This document shows positions 30,332 through 40,104 of a stretch of DNA of 64,000 bases, in pieces. Each line of letters begins with the position of its first letter. The first letter of the stretch is position 1. Origin of the DNA: Treponemataceae bacterium (GTDB lineage: Bacteria; Spirochaetota; Spirochaetia; Treponematales; Treponemataceae). Location of the stretch: NCBI GenBank assembly GCA_024680915.1, contig JAILBN010000097.1, positions 41,699-105,698 of the forward strand, written 5' to 3'. Made by a program: the position numbers and the translations under genes. Under the pieces are notes generated by a model. That model was not told the DNA's origin, did no database searches, and was given only the letters and a program-made list of their open reading frames with translations.

Positions 30332-32353
30332 TTACAAGCCTTTGAAAACAGGTATGTACTCGATTGGGGCTTTTACCGTCACTGTTCTTGCCCCTTCCAG
30401 CACCTCTCCAGTGTGGATATTCTCCCATTTTCCCTTAGGCAGGTAGACTGAACGTTCCCTTTCGCCCAAATGAAGCACCGGAGCCACAAGATATCTGCTG
30501 CCCAGCATATACTGATCCTTCAAAAGCCAGCAATGCTGGTCCTCGGGGAACTGGTAGAACATGGTTCTCATTACGGGGCTGCCCTTCTCTGAAGCTTCCT
30601 TCATCACCTCTGCCAAATATGGCTTTATCTTTTCCCTGAGTTTTATCTGCTCTGTCATTATTTTCTGGGCTTCTTCTCCGTAGGACCATATCTCGTTGTC
30701 CCGGCCTGTGAAAAGGTAGCCGCCACCGTAGCCCCTCTCCGGGTCTTTGTCCAGAGGGGGAATGTCGTGGGGGTCACGGTCGCCGTGCAGCCTCATCACC
30801 GGGGAGAAAGTACCGAACTGGAACCAGCGCAGCAGAAGCTCCTTGAAGGCCAGATCCTCCACATTTCCCCACATGAAGCCGCCTATGTCCGTGGTCCACC
30901 AGGGGATGCCAGCAAGGCCCATGTTCAGTCCTTCTGTTACTGAGTCGGCAAGACACTCCCAGGAGGACTGGATGTCGCCGTTCCATATTACCTGACTGTA
31001 TTTTTGGGAACCTACCCAGGCACAGCGCTCCAGATTGACGAAGTTCTTTTTACCGGCGGCTTTCATGCCCTCGTAGAAGGTCTGGCTGTAAAGCTTTGGG
31101 TAGATGTTGGAGCATTCCAGGGCACTCCCCAGCTGGTAGCGGTAGTTGCTGAAGTCGTATACATTATAGTCCGGCTCTGAGTTATCAAGCCAGAACATAT
31201 CTATTCCGTAATCGGCGTAATTTTTTTTGCAGATATTCCAAAGATATTCCCTGGCTTCGGGGTTAGTGGCGTCAAAGGTAAGACAGTCCCCGTTGAAGTC
31301 GTAGGTCTGGTTGGAGCCGGCCTCTGTCCTCACCAGGTAGCCCTTATCGAGCATTTCGTAGTAGTGGGAGCATTTTTTGTCCACGCTGGGCCATACTGAG
31401 ACCATAACCTTTGTGCCCATGGCATGAAGCTCATCGCACATAGCCTTGGGGTCGGGCCAGTATTCTTTGTCGAAGCACCAGTCCCCCTGCCTGGGCCAGT
31501 GGAAAAAGTCTATTACTATCACGTCCAGGTGGATGCCCAGCTCCTTGTATTTACGGGCTACGGTAAGGACTTCCTCCTGAGTGCGGTAGCGGAGCTTGCA
31601 CTGCCAGAAGCCCAGATAGTCCTCTGTTAGTACGGGAGCCCTACCTGTCACAGCCGTATAGTTTGCTACGATTTCTGCAGGACTGTCGCCGGCTGTTATC
31701 CAGTAGTCCATTTCCTGGGTGCACTCGGCTTTCCATTCCGTCATGTTTTTGGCGAAGCTGACCTGTCCTACGGCAGGATTGTTCCAGAGAAAACCGTAGC
31801 CCAGGGAGGAAAGGGCGAAGGGAATGGAAATCTGGCTGTTGCGCTGTACAAGCTCGAGGGAGCAGCCTTTCATATCAAGGTAGGGGATAGGGTACTGTCC
31901 CATACCGAAAATCTTCTCGTCGTCATTGGCTTCAAAGCGTACAGTAAGCTTGTAGGCTCCTCCGGGAATACCCTTGAATTCCCTGGCCGTCACCTTAGTG
32001 CAGCAGGAATGCTTTGTGGCCTGGGAATCATAACAGCGGAAATGCTCCTGCAAAATGAGCTTATCCCCTTTGTAAAAGGAAAGAAAGCCGTTTTGGCTGA
32101 TGCAGGCTTTTATCCTGCCATTGGTGATGACCCCGCAGCTTGAGAGAGGATTCTGCTTTGTCTCTCCCTTACCATCGGGCAGCCTTATCTCTGCTTTTAT
32201 TTCTTCTACAGGCTCCGTCAGTCCATGAAGTTTTTCACGGAAAGTCGGGTTCAGCGTGGATCTTATACGAAGGCTGTCCTTTCCCCAGGCTTCTATCCTG
32301 AGACTTTCGTTACCTTTTTTCAGGATGATAGCATTGTCTTCGATTTTCAGCAT
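30332..32353 (-). CDS. Glycoside hydrolase family 31 (alpha-glucosidase/alpha-xylosidase type)
   Basis: IDMFWLDNSEPDY catalytic motif, LGFWQCKLRYRTQEEV, RWFQFGTFSPVMRLHGDRDP; SD AAAGGAG before ATG 32353. Confidence 0.93.
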   Translation of the reverse strand: MLKIEDNAIILKKGNESLRIEAWGKDSLRIRSTLNPTFREKLHGLTEPVEEIKAEIRLPDGKGETKQNPLSSCGVITNGRIKACISQNGFLSFYKGDKLILQEHFRCYDSQATKHSCCTKVTAREFKGIPGGAYKLTVRFEANDDEKIFGMGQYPIPYLDMKGCSLELVQRNSQISIPFALSSLGYGFLWNNPAVGQVSFAKNMTEWKAECTQEMDYWITAGDSPAEIVANYTAVTGRAPVLTEDYLGFWQCKLRYRTQEEVLTVARKYKELGIHLDVIVIDFFHWPRQGDWCFDKEYWPDPKAMCDELHAMGTKVMVSVWPSVDKKCSHYYEMLDKGYLVRTEAGSNQTYDFNGDCLTFDATNPEAREYLWNICKKNYADYGIDMFWLDNSEPDYNVYDFSNYRYQLGSALECSNIYPKLYSQTFYEGMKAAGKKNFVNLERCAWVGSQKYSQVIWNGDIQSSWECLADSVTEGLNMGLAGIPWWTTDIGGFMWGNVEDLAFKELLLRWFQFGTFSPVMRLHGDRDPHDIPPLDKDPERGYGGGYLFTGRDNEIWSYGEEAQKIMTEQIKLREKIKPYLAEVMKEASEKGSPVMRTMFYQFPEDQHCWLLKDQYMLGSRYLVAPVLHLGERERSVYLPKGKWENIHTGEVLEGARTVTVKAPIEYIPVFKGL

Positions 32354-32434
32354 GGTCTGCTCCTTTTTGCCCGGCAAGCTCCGCCGGCTTTTGCGCGCCC
32401 CGATTCGTCAGCGGTCTGCGCCTTCTGCGTCTTT

Positions 32435-32469
32435 AAAAAAAAGCCCCGTGAAAAACATTTCCGGGGCTT
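32435..32469 (-). terminator. Rho-independent terminator after efp
   Basis: Minus strand AAGCCCCGG…CGGGGCTTTTTTTT. Confidence 0.8.
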
Positions 32470-32501
32470 GCACTATAAGTTTCCAGCAAAGATGAATTGT
32501 C

Positions 32502-33068
32502 TTATTTTGCCCGTTCTACGAATGTTCCGTCACGAGTATCTACGACGATTTTCTCATCGGTGTTGCAGAACAAAGGAACGGAGATTTCGATGCCTGTATC
32601 CAGAGTGGCTGGCTTTGTGGTCTTGCCGCTGGTGTCGCCCTTTACGCCAGGCTCACAGTATGTGATAGTGCGTACGACATTTATCGGGAGCTTTATACCG
32701 ACAGCTTTTCCTTCATAGAATGTGATATCAACGTCGATATCATCATCTGGTGTCACATAGCCGGCATTGTCACCTATATCGTCCTTAGGAAGCTCGAACT
32801 GCTCATAAGTCTCCTGGTCCATGAATACGTATGTATCCCCGTCGATGTAGGAAAGACGTGTCTTGTGGAACTCCAGATCAACCTCATCGAATTTTTCTCC
32901 AGAATCAAGACCAAGATCCATTGTCTGACCTGTGACGATATTCTTTACACGTAATTTACTTACCTGACCACCACGTCCTGAGCGGACTCCGAGAAAACGC
33001 TGTACTATAAGGGGGGAACCTTCGTACATGAATGCGGTTCCTACTTTTAATTGTGATGTTGCTAACAT
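32502..33068 (-). CDS. efp: Elongation factor P
   Basis: MLATSQLKVGTAFMYEGSPLIVQRFLGVRSGRGGQVSKLRVKNIVTG…; Arg at residue 32 from ATG 33068; SD CAGGAG. Confidence 0.95.
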   Translation of the reverse strand: MLATSQLKVGTAFMYEGSPLIVQRFLGVRSGRGGQVSKLRVKNIVTGQTMDLGLDSGEKFDEVDLEFHKTRLSYIDGDTYVFMDQETYEQFELPKDDIGDNAGYVTPDDDIDVDITFYEGKAVGIKLPINVVRTITYCEPGVKGDTSGKTTKPATLDTGIEISVPLFCNTDEKIVVDTRDGTFVERAK

Positions 33069-33134
33069 TTCAATCAACTCCTGATATGCTAAATGAGTTT
33101 TTATGTCCTAAATAAATCTAGACCTTTCTGTATT

Positions 33135-34427
33135 CTACACTATTTCTTCGATAAAAGTCATCAGGTGGTCAGCCAGGTTTCCGTTTTTTAACAGACTTTT
33201 GCTGAATGCTGTGAATGATTCTTTCATTTTGTCGTAGCGTATAAGAATCTCAAGCAGGGCAGCCTTGCTGTCGTATTCTTTGTTTTCGTTTTTTCCGTTG
33301 TACCAAAGCCAGTAGTCCCTTAAGAGAATGAAATCCTCATGGGAAAAGTGCCTTTCCATACGATCCAGAAGAGCTTGTACCTTCACAAGATGATACATCT
33401 CAGACTGAGGATAGGCCTGCCAGACAAAGGGCTTGCCGGAAAGACAGGCTCTTGAAAGGGAGTCCTCTCCCCGTATAAATAGAAAGTCAGCCTGATAAAG
33501 CATTTTGTCCCATTGGTCTTGGGGCAGAAAGGGGAGCTCCTCTGGTGAGGGGCTTCTTTTTCCCCAGGCCTGACTGAAGGGTATTCGGCTTTTTCCCGGG
33601 GCAGAGAGGAGCCTGATTTTCCTTGTTCCGTAAGAGTCGGAGGACAAGGTCTTGGAGTGCAGGACGGACAGCAGTGAAGAGTTGTCCTGGCAGAGTTTAT
33701 CGGAGAAGGCGGCCAGAGCTTCTGCTATGGTGGTAAAATCACGCTGGTAGCTGAATATCAGGACAGAGAAGGTGTTATTATCGCAGGTCTCAGGCAGGAG
33801 AGAGTCTTTGCAGTCCGATGGAGCCGGGACTTTTCCCTCTGTGCTTTTCCCGGGGGCTGCTTTGCTCCCGTCTGGATTGGACGCTTTGCCACATGGGGCG
33901 GCCTGTACATTTTCATCCAGGATGAGACCGCCGGTTTTCTCTGTGAAGCCCGGCATAAAATTGACCTTCCTTACTTGTGCTGAGCGGGTCAGGGACTGCA
34001 GCTTGTGGAAGTCCTCGGCATAGGGCTCAGCTGTAAGATACTCAAGGTTGATGATCTGTACAGGCTTGGGGCGCCGGGCTTGAAGAGTTTTGTCAAAAAG
34101 AAGGTCGTCAAGCCATTCCGGACGGCCGCAGGCAAAGCATTCAAGAATTACCAGGGGGGGGACTTTTTCGTACAGAGCCCGGCCTTCCTCTGCCGCATCC
34201 CATTGGCAGACGGTCCAGCCTCTGTGCTTTTGTACCTTCTTTGACGGGTCCAAGCCCGGAGACAGCTCAGAGAAGGTGGTAAGATTGTCCACTATCAGTC
34301 TTAGCCCGGCGCCCTTTTCAGGAAGAATCTTAGAAAGAGCCTTGGCCAGTCTGAATACGACACCTATGTCCCCGTAGTTGTCAATTACCCGGCAAAGCAG
34401 GGTTATATCAGTGTTTTTTATAGGCAT
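33135..34427 (-). CDS. earP: EF-P arginine-32 rhamnosyltransferase EarP
   Basis: LLCRVIDNYGDIGVVFRLAKAL N-terminus and FLFIRGEDSLSRACLSGKPFVWQAYPQ motif; adjacent to efp. Confidence 0.92.
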   Translation of the reverse strand: MPIKNTDITLLCRVIDNYGDIGVVFRLAKALSKILPEKGAGLRLIVDNLTTFSELSPGLDPSKKVQKHRGWTVCQWDAAEEGRALYEKVPPLVILECFACGRPEWLDDLLFDKTLQARRPKPVQIINLEYLTAEPYAEDFHKLQSLTRSAQVRKVNFMPGFTEKTGGLILDENVQAAPCGKASNPDGSKAAPGKSTEGKVPAPSDCKDSLLPETCDNNTFSVLIFSYQRDFTTIAEALAAFSDKLCQDNSSLLSVLHSKTLSSDSYGTRKIRLLSAPGKSRIPFSQAWGKRSPSPEELPFLPQDQWDKMLYQADFLFIRGEDSLSRACLSGKPFVWQAYPQSEMYHLVKVQALLDRMERHFSHEDFILLRDYWLWYNGKNENKEYDSKAALLEILIRYDKMKESFTAFSKSLLKNGNLADHLMTFIEEIV

Positions 34428-34436
34428 GCTTTTCTG

Positions 34437-35711
34437 CTATGCGTCCTTTTGTCTGCTGAGCTTGTATAGCTCTTCCGTTGCTATACGTGTCTTCGCCACT
34501 ATATCGCCGGCTTCCTTTTTAGGAAAGCAGTAGTATAGAATTTTCATGTTTCCTATACATATCATATCACCTATCTCATACCAGTAATAGTCGGAATAAA
34601 GACTATAAGAAAACTTTGGATCCTGCCTGTAGCTGAGCTTGCCGTCACAGCCTGTTAGGACGAAGCCGTCCTTGTCGTGATGCAGGTGTCCGGAACCCAC
34701 CTTGTAGATTGCCTTCATGTCCTTCATCACGCATATTTCCACATCAACATCCAGCTTGTAGCTTCCTTCCTCCAGCTCTTTCCTCACTTCACTTCTTTCC
34801 CACTTATACCAGTCGGGGACACTGGTGAAGTCTGCTTGTCCGTCCTCTGCTTTCAGAAAGCCGTCTTCCGTAAGCTCGTGTTTTTTCCCGCAGTTCCCGC
34901 ATATTATATGGATTCCCTTTCCTTCCATCTTTCCTTCCGCTTTGCAGGAGGGGCATTTGAAAAGCACCCTGTTTAGGAAGTCTGCCCGGAAAGGCTCTTT
35001 TACAAGCACCTTGTTCTCCTGCTGCCATTTGAAGTTATCAAAGGAAAACTGCTCCTGTATGCGGTGGTTTATAGCTTCCACTGATAAATCGTTTATCTCC
35101 CGGGGGGATAAGAGGTACTTCACATCGGCCGCTACCTTTACTTTCCTGACCTGAAGATTGTTATAGAGAGGATCCCGGGCGAAGGCTCCGTAGGTTTTTA
35201 TCATAATGACAGGAACTCCCAGCAGCTTTGCGCATTTACCCAGGGAATCGGGCAGGGGAGTGGCTGTACCGTCGAAGGAGTAGCTGGCCTCAGGATACAT
35301 GAGGATAGAGCTTTTCAGCTTCTGTATGGCATACCTCATGTTTCTTACCAGGGTAATGTCTGTGACGAATTTGTTTGTGGGAATACAGCCTATAAGGCGC
35401 ATAAGGAGCTCTTTTCCCACGAAGCCGTCTGAGGTGCAGACTATGCTCAAGGGTCTTGGAAACATTATTGACTCTGCTATCTCCAAGTCTATGAAGGCAG
35501 AATGATTCATAAGGATAAGGCAGGGCTCTTTTTTCCCCAGCTTCTCCATGCCGATACGGTTATATGTGAAGTTTGTTTCTTTTAGATCCTTTTTTGCAAG
35601 AATCTTTATAAGAAGTCTCCAGAACATACCGGGTTTTAGGGGGTTTTTCAGCTTCCTTTCCGGTAGTTTCATAACTTGTTCGAAGGTGAGTGTCTTTGTT
35701 TTTATTTTCAT
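34437..35711 (-). CDS. 1-acyl-glycerol-3-phosphate acyltransferase-like protein with C-terminal zinc-ribbon-like extension
   Basis: NHSAFID (HX4D), YPEASYSFDG; CPSCKAEG…CGNCGKKHELTEDG. Confidence 0.8.
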   Translation of the reverse strand: MKIKTKTLTFEQVMKLPERKLKNPLKPGMFWRLLIKILAKKDLKETNFTYNRIGMEKLGKKEPCLILMNHSAFIDLEIAESIMFPRPLSIVCTSDGFVGKELLMRLIGCIPTNKFVTDITLVRNMRYAIQKLKSSILMYPEASYSFDGTATPLPDSLGKCAKLLGVPVIMIKTYGAFARDPLYNNLQVRKVKVAADVKYLLSPREINDLSVEAINHRIQEQFSFDNFKWQQENKVLVKEPFRADFLNRVLFKCPSCKAEGKMEGKGIHIICGNCGKKHELTEDGFLKAEDGQADFTSVPDWYKWERSEVRKELEEGSYKLDVDVEICVMKDMKAIYKVGSGHLHHDKDGFVLTGCDGKLSYRQDPKFSYSLYSDYYWYEIGDMICIGNMKILYYCFPKKEAGDIVAKTRIATEELYKLSRQKDA

Positions 35712-35755
35712 GAGAACCTCTAAGATGCTGGATTATCAGACTCATTTATATAAAA

Positions 35756-37405
35756 TCAATTATATGTGTATGTTGTCACGGAATATGGAATGTCTTTGTA
35801 TTCTCCATCTATATACTGGATTTCATATTCTTGAATTGTAGAAATATTCCCAAGCTCATCATAGCTGTATATTTTTTTCTCCCGGAAGGAGTCATATTCC
35901 GTCATTTCTGTATAATCTATGTCATCCATGTATCTATAGGATTTTTCTGCATATAGCTCAGTCCCGTCAATATGCTTCGTTATAAGGGATAAAAGAACCT
36001 CCCTTCCTTCCTCATCATAGTCGTAGAATTCGATTTCTTTCCGGTCATCGTATAGGGTTTCTTTACGGCTCAGTAAACCTTCCTGGTTATAGAAAAAAAT
36101 ACTTTCAGCCTTTGAGGAGAACTGGCTCGTTTTTTTAGGTTGCTCGTCGATAATTATACGCCAGATTTGCGTATATTGTGTTTTTGCGGCAGAGCCATCC
36201 TCGTTGTAGGAATATTCCTCAATACCAGTGTAGAACAAAGACTCGTCTTCTATACAGCATAATTTTGACATAAGCTGATTCTCATCATTCCAGGAGTAGT
36301 AATTTTTTTCGTTGGGTTCGTTTGCTGCTTCTGAAACGAAAAGATTCCCATAATCATCGTATGTGAAGATTATTCTTTCCGTCTCGTTTCCTGTCTCGTT
36401 ATATGAGACTATCTGGGTAAGGGCGGCATCATTGTTATATAAGTATTCGTCTGTATTGGAAGAGTATCCTGTGGGGTTTTCCTCCGAAGGAGAGGTCCAG
36501 CGTTCTGTATGAATCTCCGCGAGTTTGCCATCGTAACGATATGAAAGCCAGGAGAGTGTTATGTTACTGTTCCTTCTTTCCTCAGATGAGACGAAATCCC
36601 CTCTTTCATTGAACCATTTCTCGTTTTGCTTGGTGAAACGGCCTGAAATCAGTTCTTTTATACGGCCTTTATCATCCAGGATGCTCTCTGTGGTGTATGT
36701 TATTTCTGTAGTGGGGATATCCTTCTGCATTATCATCCCGGAGTCTGGAAAGCTGTATATTTTTACCGCGGACTCGAAACCGTAGCTGTCGTAGATTTTC
36801 TCGGACCATGAATTCTCATTGTTCGCTACGAACTCTTCGAGTAGAACTCCCTTGGGACTGAAAGTATAGGAGATCGAATTGTCTTCGTTTTTTACTACAG
36901 TGTTACCATTCATATCGACAGTATAGAACCAGCTGGAGATAATGTTGTCTTTCTCGTCTGTCCTGTTCATGCATACGATGTTTCCGTCTGAGCTGTATGT
37001 GTATGTATCTTTTATTATGATTTTCCCAGCTGAGTTGTAGGAAATATACTCATTAAGGGTACCATCCTCGTTGAAGGTCGCTTTTGTAGTTACATTGCCG
37101 TCCGTAGTAGCGGTGAAGCTGTCCTTCGTATAGGCATATTTTACCAAAAGATTACCGGTCCTCATCGAAGTGCGTCTGCCTTTTTTGTCATATGTTATTT
37201 CTGTTGTTGCCTCGGCTCCAGGATCTTCCCCACCGTCGTTAATCCTTGTCTTCGAAATTGTCACCTTGTTTATGGGACCTATGTAACCATCCTCCCGTCT
37301 GTTTGACCCTGTGTAACCAGAAAGGCTTTGTGCAATAAGGACGGAGACCGTAAAAAAAAGGATAAACACAGATATTATCAGTTTTCTATATGAAAAAGCT
37401 ATCAT
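35756..37405 (-). CDS. Secreted YD/RHS-like repeat protein
   Basis: N-terminal signal/TM; repeated TYDKKGRRT / TYTYSSDGNI / YSYDELGNIS units. Confidence 0.65.
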   Translation of the reverse strand: MIAFSYRKLIISVFILFFTVSVLIAQSLSGYTGSNRREDGYIGPINKVTISKTRINDGGEDPGAEATTEITYDKKGRRTSMRTGNLLVKYAYTKDSFTATTDGNVTTKATFNEDGTLNEYISYNSAGKIIIKDTYTYSSDGNIVCMNRTDEKDNIISSWFYTVDMNGNTVVKNEDNSISYTFSPKGVLLEEFVANNENSWSEKIYDSYGFESAVKIYSFPDSGMIMQKDIPTTEITYTTESILDDKGRIKELISGRFTKQNEKWFNERGDFVSSEERRNSNITLSWLSYRYDGKLAEIHTERWTSPSEENPTGYSSNTDEYLYNNDAALTQIVSYNETGNETERIIFTYDDYGNLFVSEAANEPNEKNYYSWNDENQLMSKLCCIEDESLFYTGIEEYSYNEDGSAAKTQYTQIWRIIIDEQPKKTSQFSSKAESIFFYNQEGLLSRKETLYDDRKEIEFYDYDEEGREVLLSLITKHIDGTELYAEKSYRYMDDIDYTEMTEYDSFREKKIYSYDELGNISTIQEYEIQYIDGEYKDIPYSVTTYTYN

Positions 37406-37528
37406 ACGGTTTTAAGTATAAAATGGTACATCTGAAAAGTAAAGTGAAGGGATAAATATCATATTTTTAATTTCTAAAACGGAAAATTCTAAGGAATTTG
37501 CTCTGTTTTCTGGGAAAAAAGCCGGTTC

Positions 37529-38191
37529 TCAGCCACTGCAAGCTATTATTTTTTCCTCAGTGATTATGCAGCACACTTTCTTGTCATGATCTTCGCATGG
37601 AATTTCTTCTGATAATTGAAAATTGAAGGCATAACCCGCAAGAATAGTTTTATCCGGAATGAGTGATATGTATCTGTCATAGTATCCTTTCCCTTTGCCG
37701 AGTCTTGCTCCTTCTTTTGAGAAAGCCAGGCCTGGCACAAGGATGACACTTCCTTCAGGAAGTTTGTCCGGCTCGATTTCCACAAGCTCTCCTATAGGTT
37801 CTTCTATGCCGTAATTTCCACACTGTAGTTGAGCTTTTATAGGAAGGTCATAAGAGAGTAGTCTGAAAGTCATGGATGTGTCTCCGGTCTCCGGTACGGC
37901 GATTTTTTTCTTATCCTGCATCATTCTTTCAATGAGGAAATGGGTGTCTATCTCCCTTTTAAGGGAGACGAAGGCAAGTACCATAGGGGCCTTCTTATAT
38001 AGATCCGATGACAGAAAGAGAAGGGCTGCCTTCTGGCTGTATTCATCGTAAAGATCACTTTCCCGGAAGGAGGCAAGCTTTTTCCTCATTGATGCCCTCA
38101 ATTGTGCTTTTTTTACGGCTGTTATTGATTTTTCCTCACTTTTTCCTGCCTTTTCTGCCGTTTTTTCTTTGTCATAAGTCCTGTCCGTCAT
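37529..38191 (-). CDS. 5-formyltetrahydrofolate cyclo-ligase
   Basis: VILVPGLAFSKEGARLGKGKGYYDRYI signature. Confidence 0.92.
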   Translation of the reverse strand: MTDRTYDKEKTAEKAGKSEEKSITAVKKAQLRASMRKKLASFRESDLYDEYSQKAALLFLSSDLYKKAPMVLAFVSLKREIDTHFLIERMMQDKKKIAVPETGDTSMTFRLLSYDLPIKAQLQCGNYGIEEPIGELVEIEPDKLPEGSVILVPGLAFSKEGARLGKGKGYYDRYISLIPDKTILAGYAFNFQLSEEIPCEDHDKKVCCIITEEKIIACSG

Positions 38192-39605
38192 TTTTCCCAC
38201 CCTTCCCGAAAAGCATCTGTTCATACTGGGCTTTCAGGATTATAACACAATCCTCTTTGACAGCCTGTTTCCTTACGATATCTTCCGCAAGAGCCCTGCA
38301 ATTAGGCGCTCCGCAGGAGCCGCAGTCCAGTCCTCCAAGCTGTGTGACTAATTCCTCCATCTGCTGCATTTTTTTCCGGGCAGCTGCGAAATCTGTATCC
38401 AGCAATCTGCCGGGCCGAGGGATTATGGGCTCTGAGAAGGAGAGCTCTTTGAAGCTTTGCGGATGCTCTGTCTGGGCTTCCTCTTCCTTTGATAAGGCAT
38501 CCTGGGCTGAAATGTTAGTTACCGATTTCATCAAGGCTCTTGTCTTGCCTTTTCCGCTGGAATTTCGTGCGCTTCTCCGGAGGGCGGAAGCAGCGGCCGG
38601 TGCCGGGGTTACTGTCAAGGGGCCTCCCAGACAGCCACCTGTACATGCACTTATCTCTAAGAAGTCAAAATTGTCAAATTGCCCGTCTTCTGTTTCTTCC
38701 AGGATTTTTACTGCTTGCGGAAGACCGTCTGCATAAAGCCAGCGGCAGTCTTCTCCGTACTGCTTCAGGTGGGCCTCCAGAGCCTCCGCTTCTCCTGCGG
38801 CCCGGCACCACTGTATGTGTGCAGGGAAAAGGTCCTTTTCGCCTCTTGTTCCTGTAATTTCAGTCCTATCTGTTCCGGCAACGGCTTCCTCCTCCGGTTG
38901 TGACGCAGGCGGAACCTTTTTCAGAGCCTGAAGGACCGGCAGGTACACGGCGTTCATGGAAAATACCCCGTTTATCTCTGATTTTGCATACCCCAGAGGG
39001 GCTCTGGTCACTGTGACTTTTGCCGGACAGGGCGAGATAAAGAATATTCCTGCCTCCGGATGAAGTAATCTTGCTTTTCGGGCTGCGTTCTCTGACGGCG
39101 GGATTATGGGAAGAATATGCTCTATAAGGGAAGGAAAACGTATCTGTATAAGCTTTAGTATAGCTGGACAGGAGGAGGAAATAAGGGGTGCCTCGTATTC
39201 TCCGGTCCTTTTGTTCTCTCGGATAAAGTCTGCCGTAGCTTGGGAAACCTCACCTGCCGCTCCTGATATATCGTAGGCGTAATCAAATCCTATAAGCTTT
39301 ACTGCTTCAATAATTGTTTGACGTGGGGTCTGCTCACTGAACTGGGCAAAGAATGCGGGTGCCAGAAGGGCAACCTTTGTCTTGTAGTTTGAAAGCTCTG
39401 AGAGGGGGGTGGTCAGGGCATACTTGGCGTGGCTGGGACACTTTCGTATACATTCTCCGCAGTCTATGCAAAGCTTCTCAAGAATATGAGCTTTACCGCC
39501 ATGTACCCGGATTGCCTCTACAGGACAGGATGTGACGCATATCGTACATCCCTTGCAGTTCTCATCGCGCAGTTCTACGGAATGGAAGTCTGATATTCCG
39601 TTCAT
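38172..39605 (-). CDS. [FeFe]-hydrogenase-like iron-sulfur protein (HsfB/HydS type)
   Basis: N-terminal 2x4Fe-4S (CKGCTICVTSCP, CIDCGECIRKCP), SSSCP, SPCPAK, ISACTGGCLGGPL, C-terminal LDCGSCGAPNCRALAED. Confidence 0.88.
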   Translation of the reverse strand: MNGISDFHSVELRDENCKGCTICVTSCPVEAIRVHGGKAHILEKLCIDCGECIRKCPSHAKYALTTPLSELSNYKTKVALLAPAFFAQFSEQTPRQTIIEAVKLIGFDYAYDISGAAGEVSQATADFIRENKRTGEYEAPLISSSCPAILKLIQIRFPSLIEHILPIIPPSENAARKARLLHPEAGIFFISPCPAKVTVTRAPLGYAKSEINGVFSMNAVYLPVLQALKKVPPASQPEEEAVAGTDRTEITGTRGEKDLFPAHIQWCRAAGEAEALEAHLKQYGEDCRWLYADGLPQAVKILEETEDGQFDNFDFLEISACTGGCLGGPLTVTPAPAAASALRRSARNSSGKGKTRALMKSVTNISAQDALSKEEEAQTEHPQSFKELSFSEPIIPRPGRLLDTDFAAARKKMQQMEELVTQLGGLDCGSCGAPNCRALAEDIVRKQAVKEDCVIILKAQYEQMLFGKGGKNDGQDL

Positions 39606-40063
39606 CAGCCAGCTCCCTCTGTCTTTGCAGCTTGCATTGAAGATTCTTGTTGTGACAAGTTTATCTTCATCGTTACGGTTGTCCCTATGCCAACCCTGCT
39701 GTCTATGGTCATAAAGTCTGAATTCCGCTTCATGTTCGGGAGCCCCATACCTGCTCCGAACCCTAGCTCCTGGACCAGCTGGGGGGCTGTGGAGAAGCCT
39801 TCCTGCATAGCCTGCTCTATATCAGGGATACCGTTGCCATGGTCTTTCATTACGATTATAATCTGATTATCCAGAATATCGATGTCGGCTTCTCCTCCGC
39901 CTGCATGTACCACCATGTTTATCTCTGCTTCATACATGGCTACGGCAGTCCTTTTTACTATATCAAAAGGAATACCGAGCTGTTTCAGCTTTTTTTTCAT
40001 TTCAGCTGAAGCGCTGCCTGCGCAAGAGAAGTCATCACCTGGTACATTGTAATGGAAGTGCAT
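39605..40063 (-). CDS. RsbW-like anti-sigma / serine kinase-type ATPase
   Basis: AVAMYEAEINMVVHAGGGEADIDI, DHGNGIPDIEQAMQEG, GFGAGMGLPNMKRNSD (HATPase N and G boxes). Confidence 0.85.
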   Translation of the reverse strand: MHFHYNVPGDDFSCAGSASAEMKKKLKQLGIPFDIVKRTAVAMYEAEINMVVHAGGGEADIDILDNQIIIVMKDHGNGIPDIEQAMQEGFSTAPQLVQELGFGAGMGLPNMKRNSDFMTIDSRVGIGTTVTMKINLSQQESSMQAAKTEGAG

Positions 40064-40104
40064 TGTCAGTAAGCTCTGTCCGTAATCCTGTTTACGAAAA
40101 GCCG

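Noticed and set aside
33069-33077. TTG start for efp at 33077 (MIEMLATS…)
   Set aside because: SD CAGGAG abuts the TTG; ATG 33068 has normal spacing and places the modified arginine at residue 32
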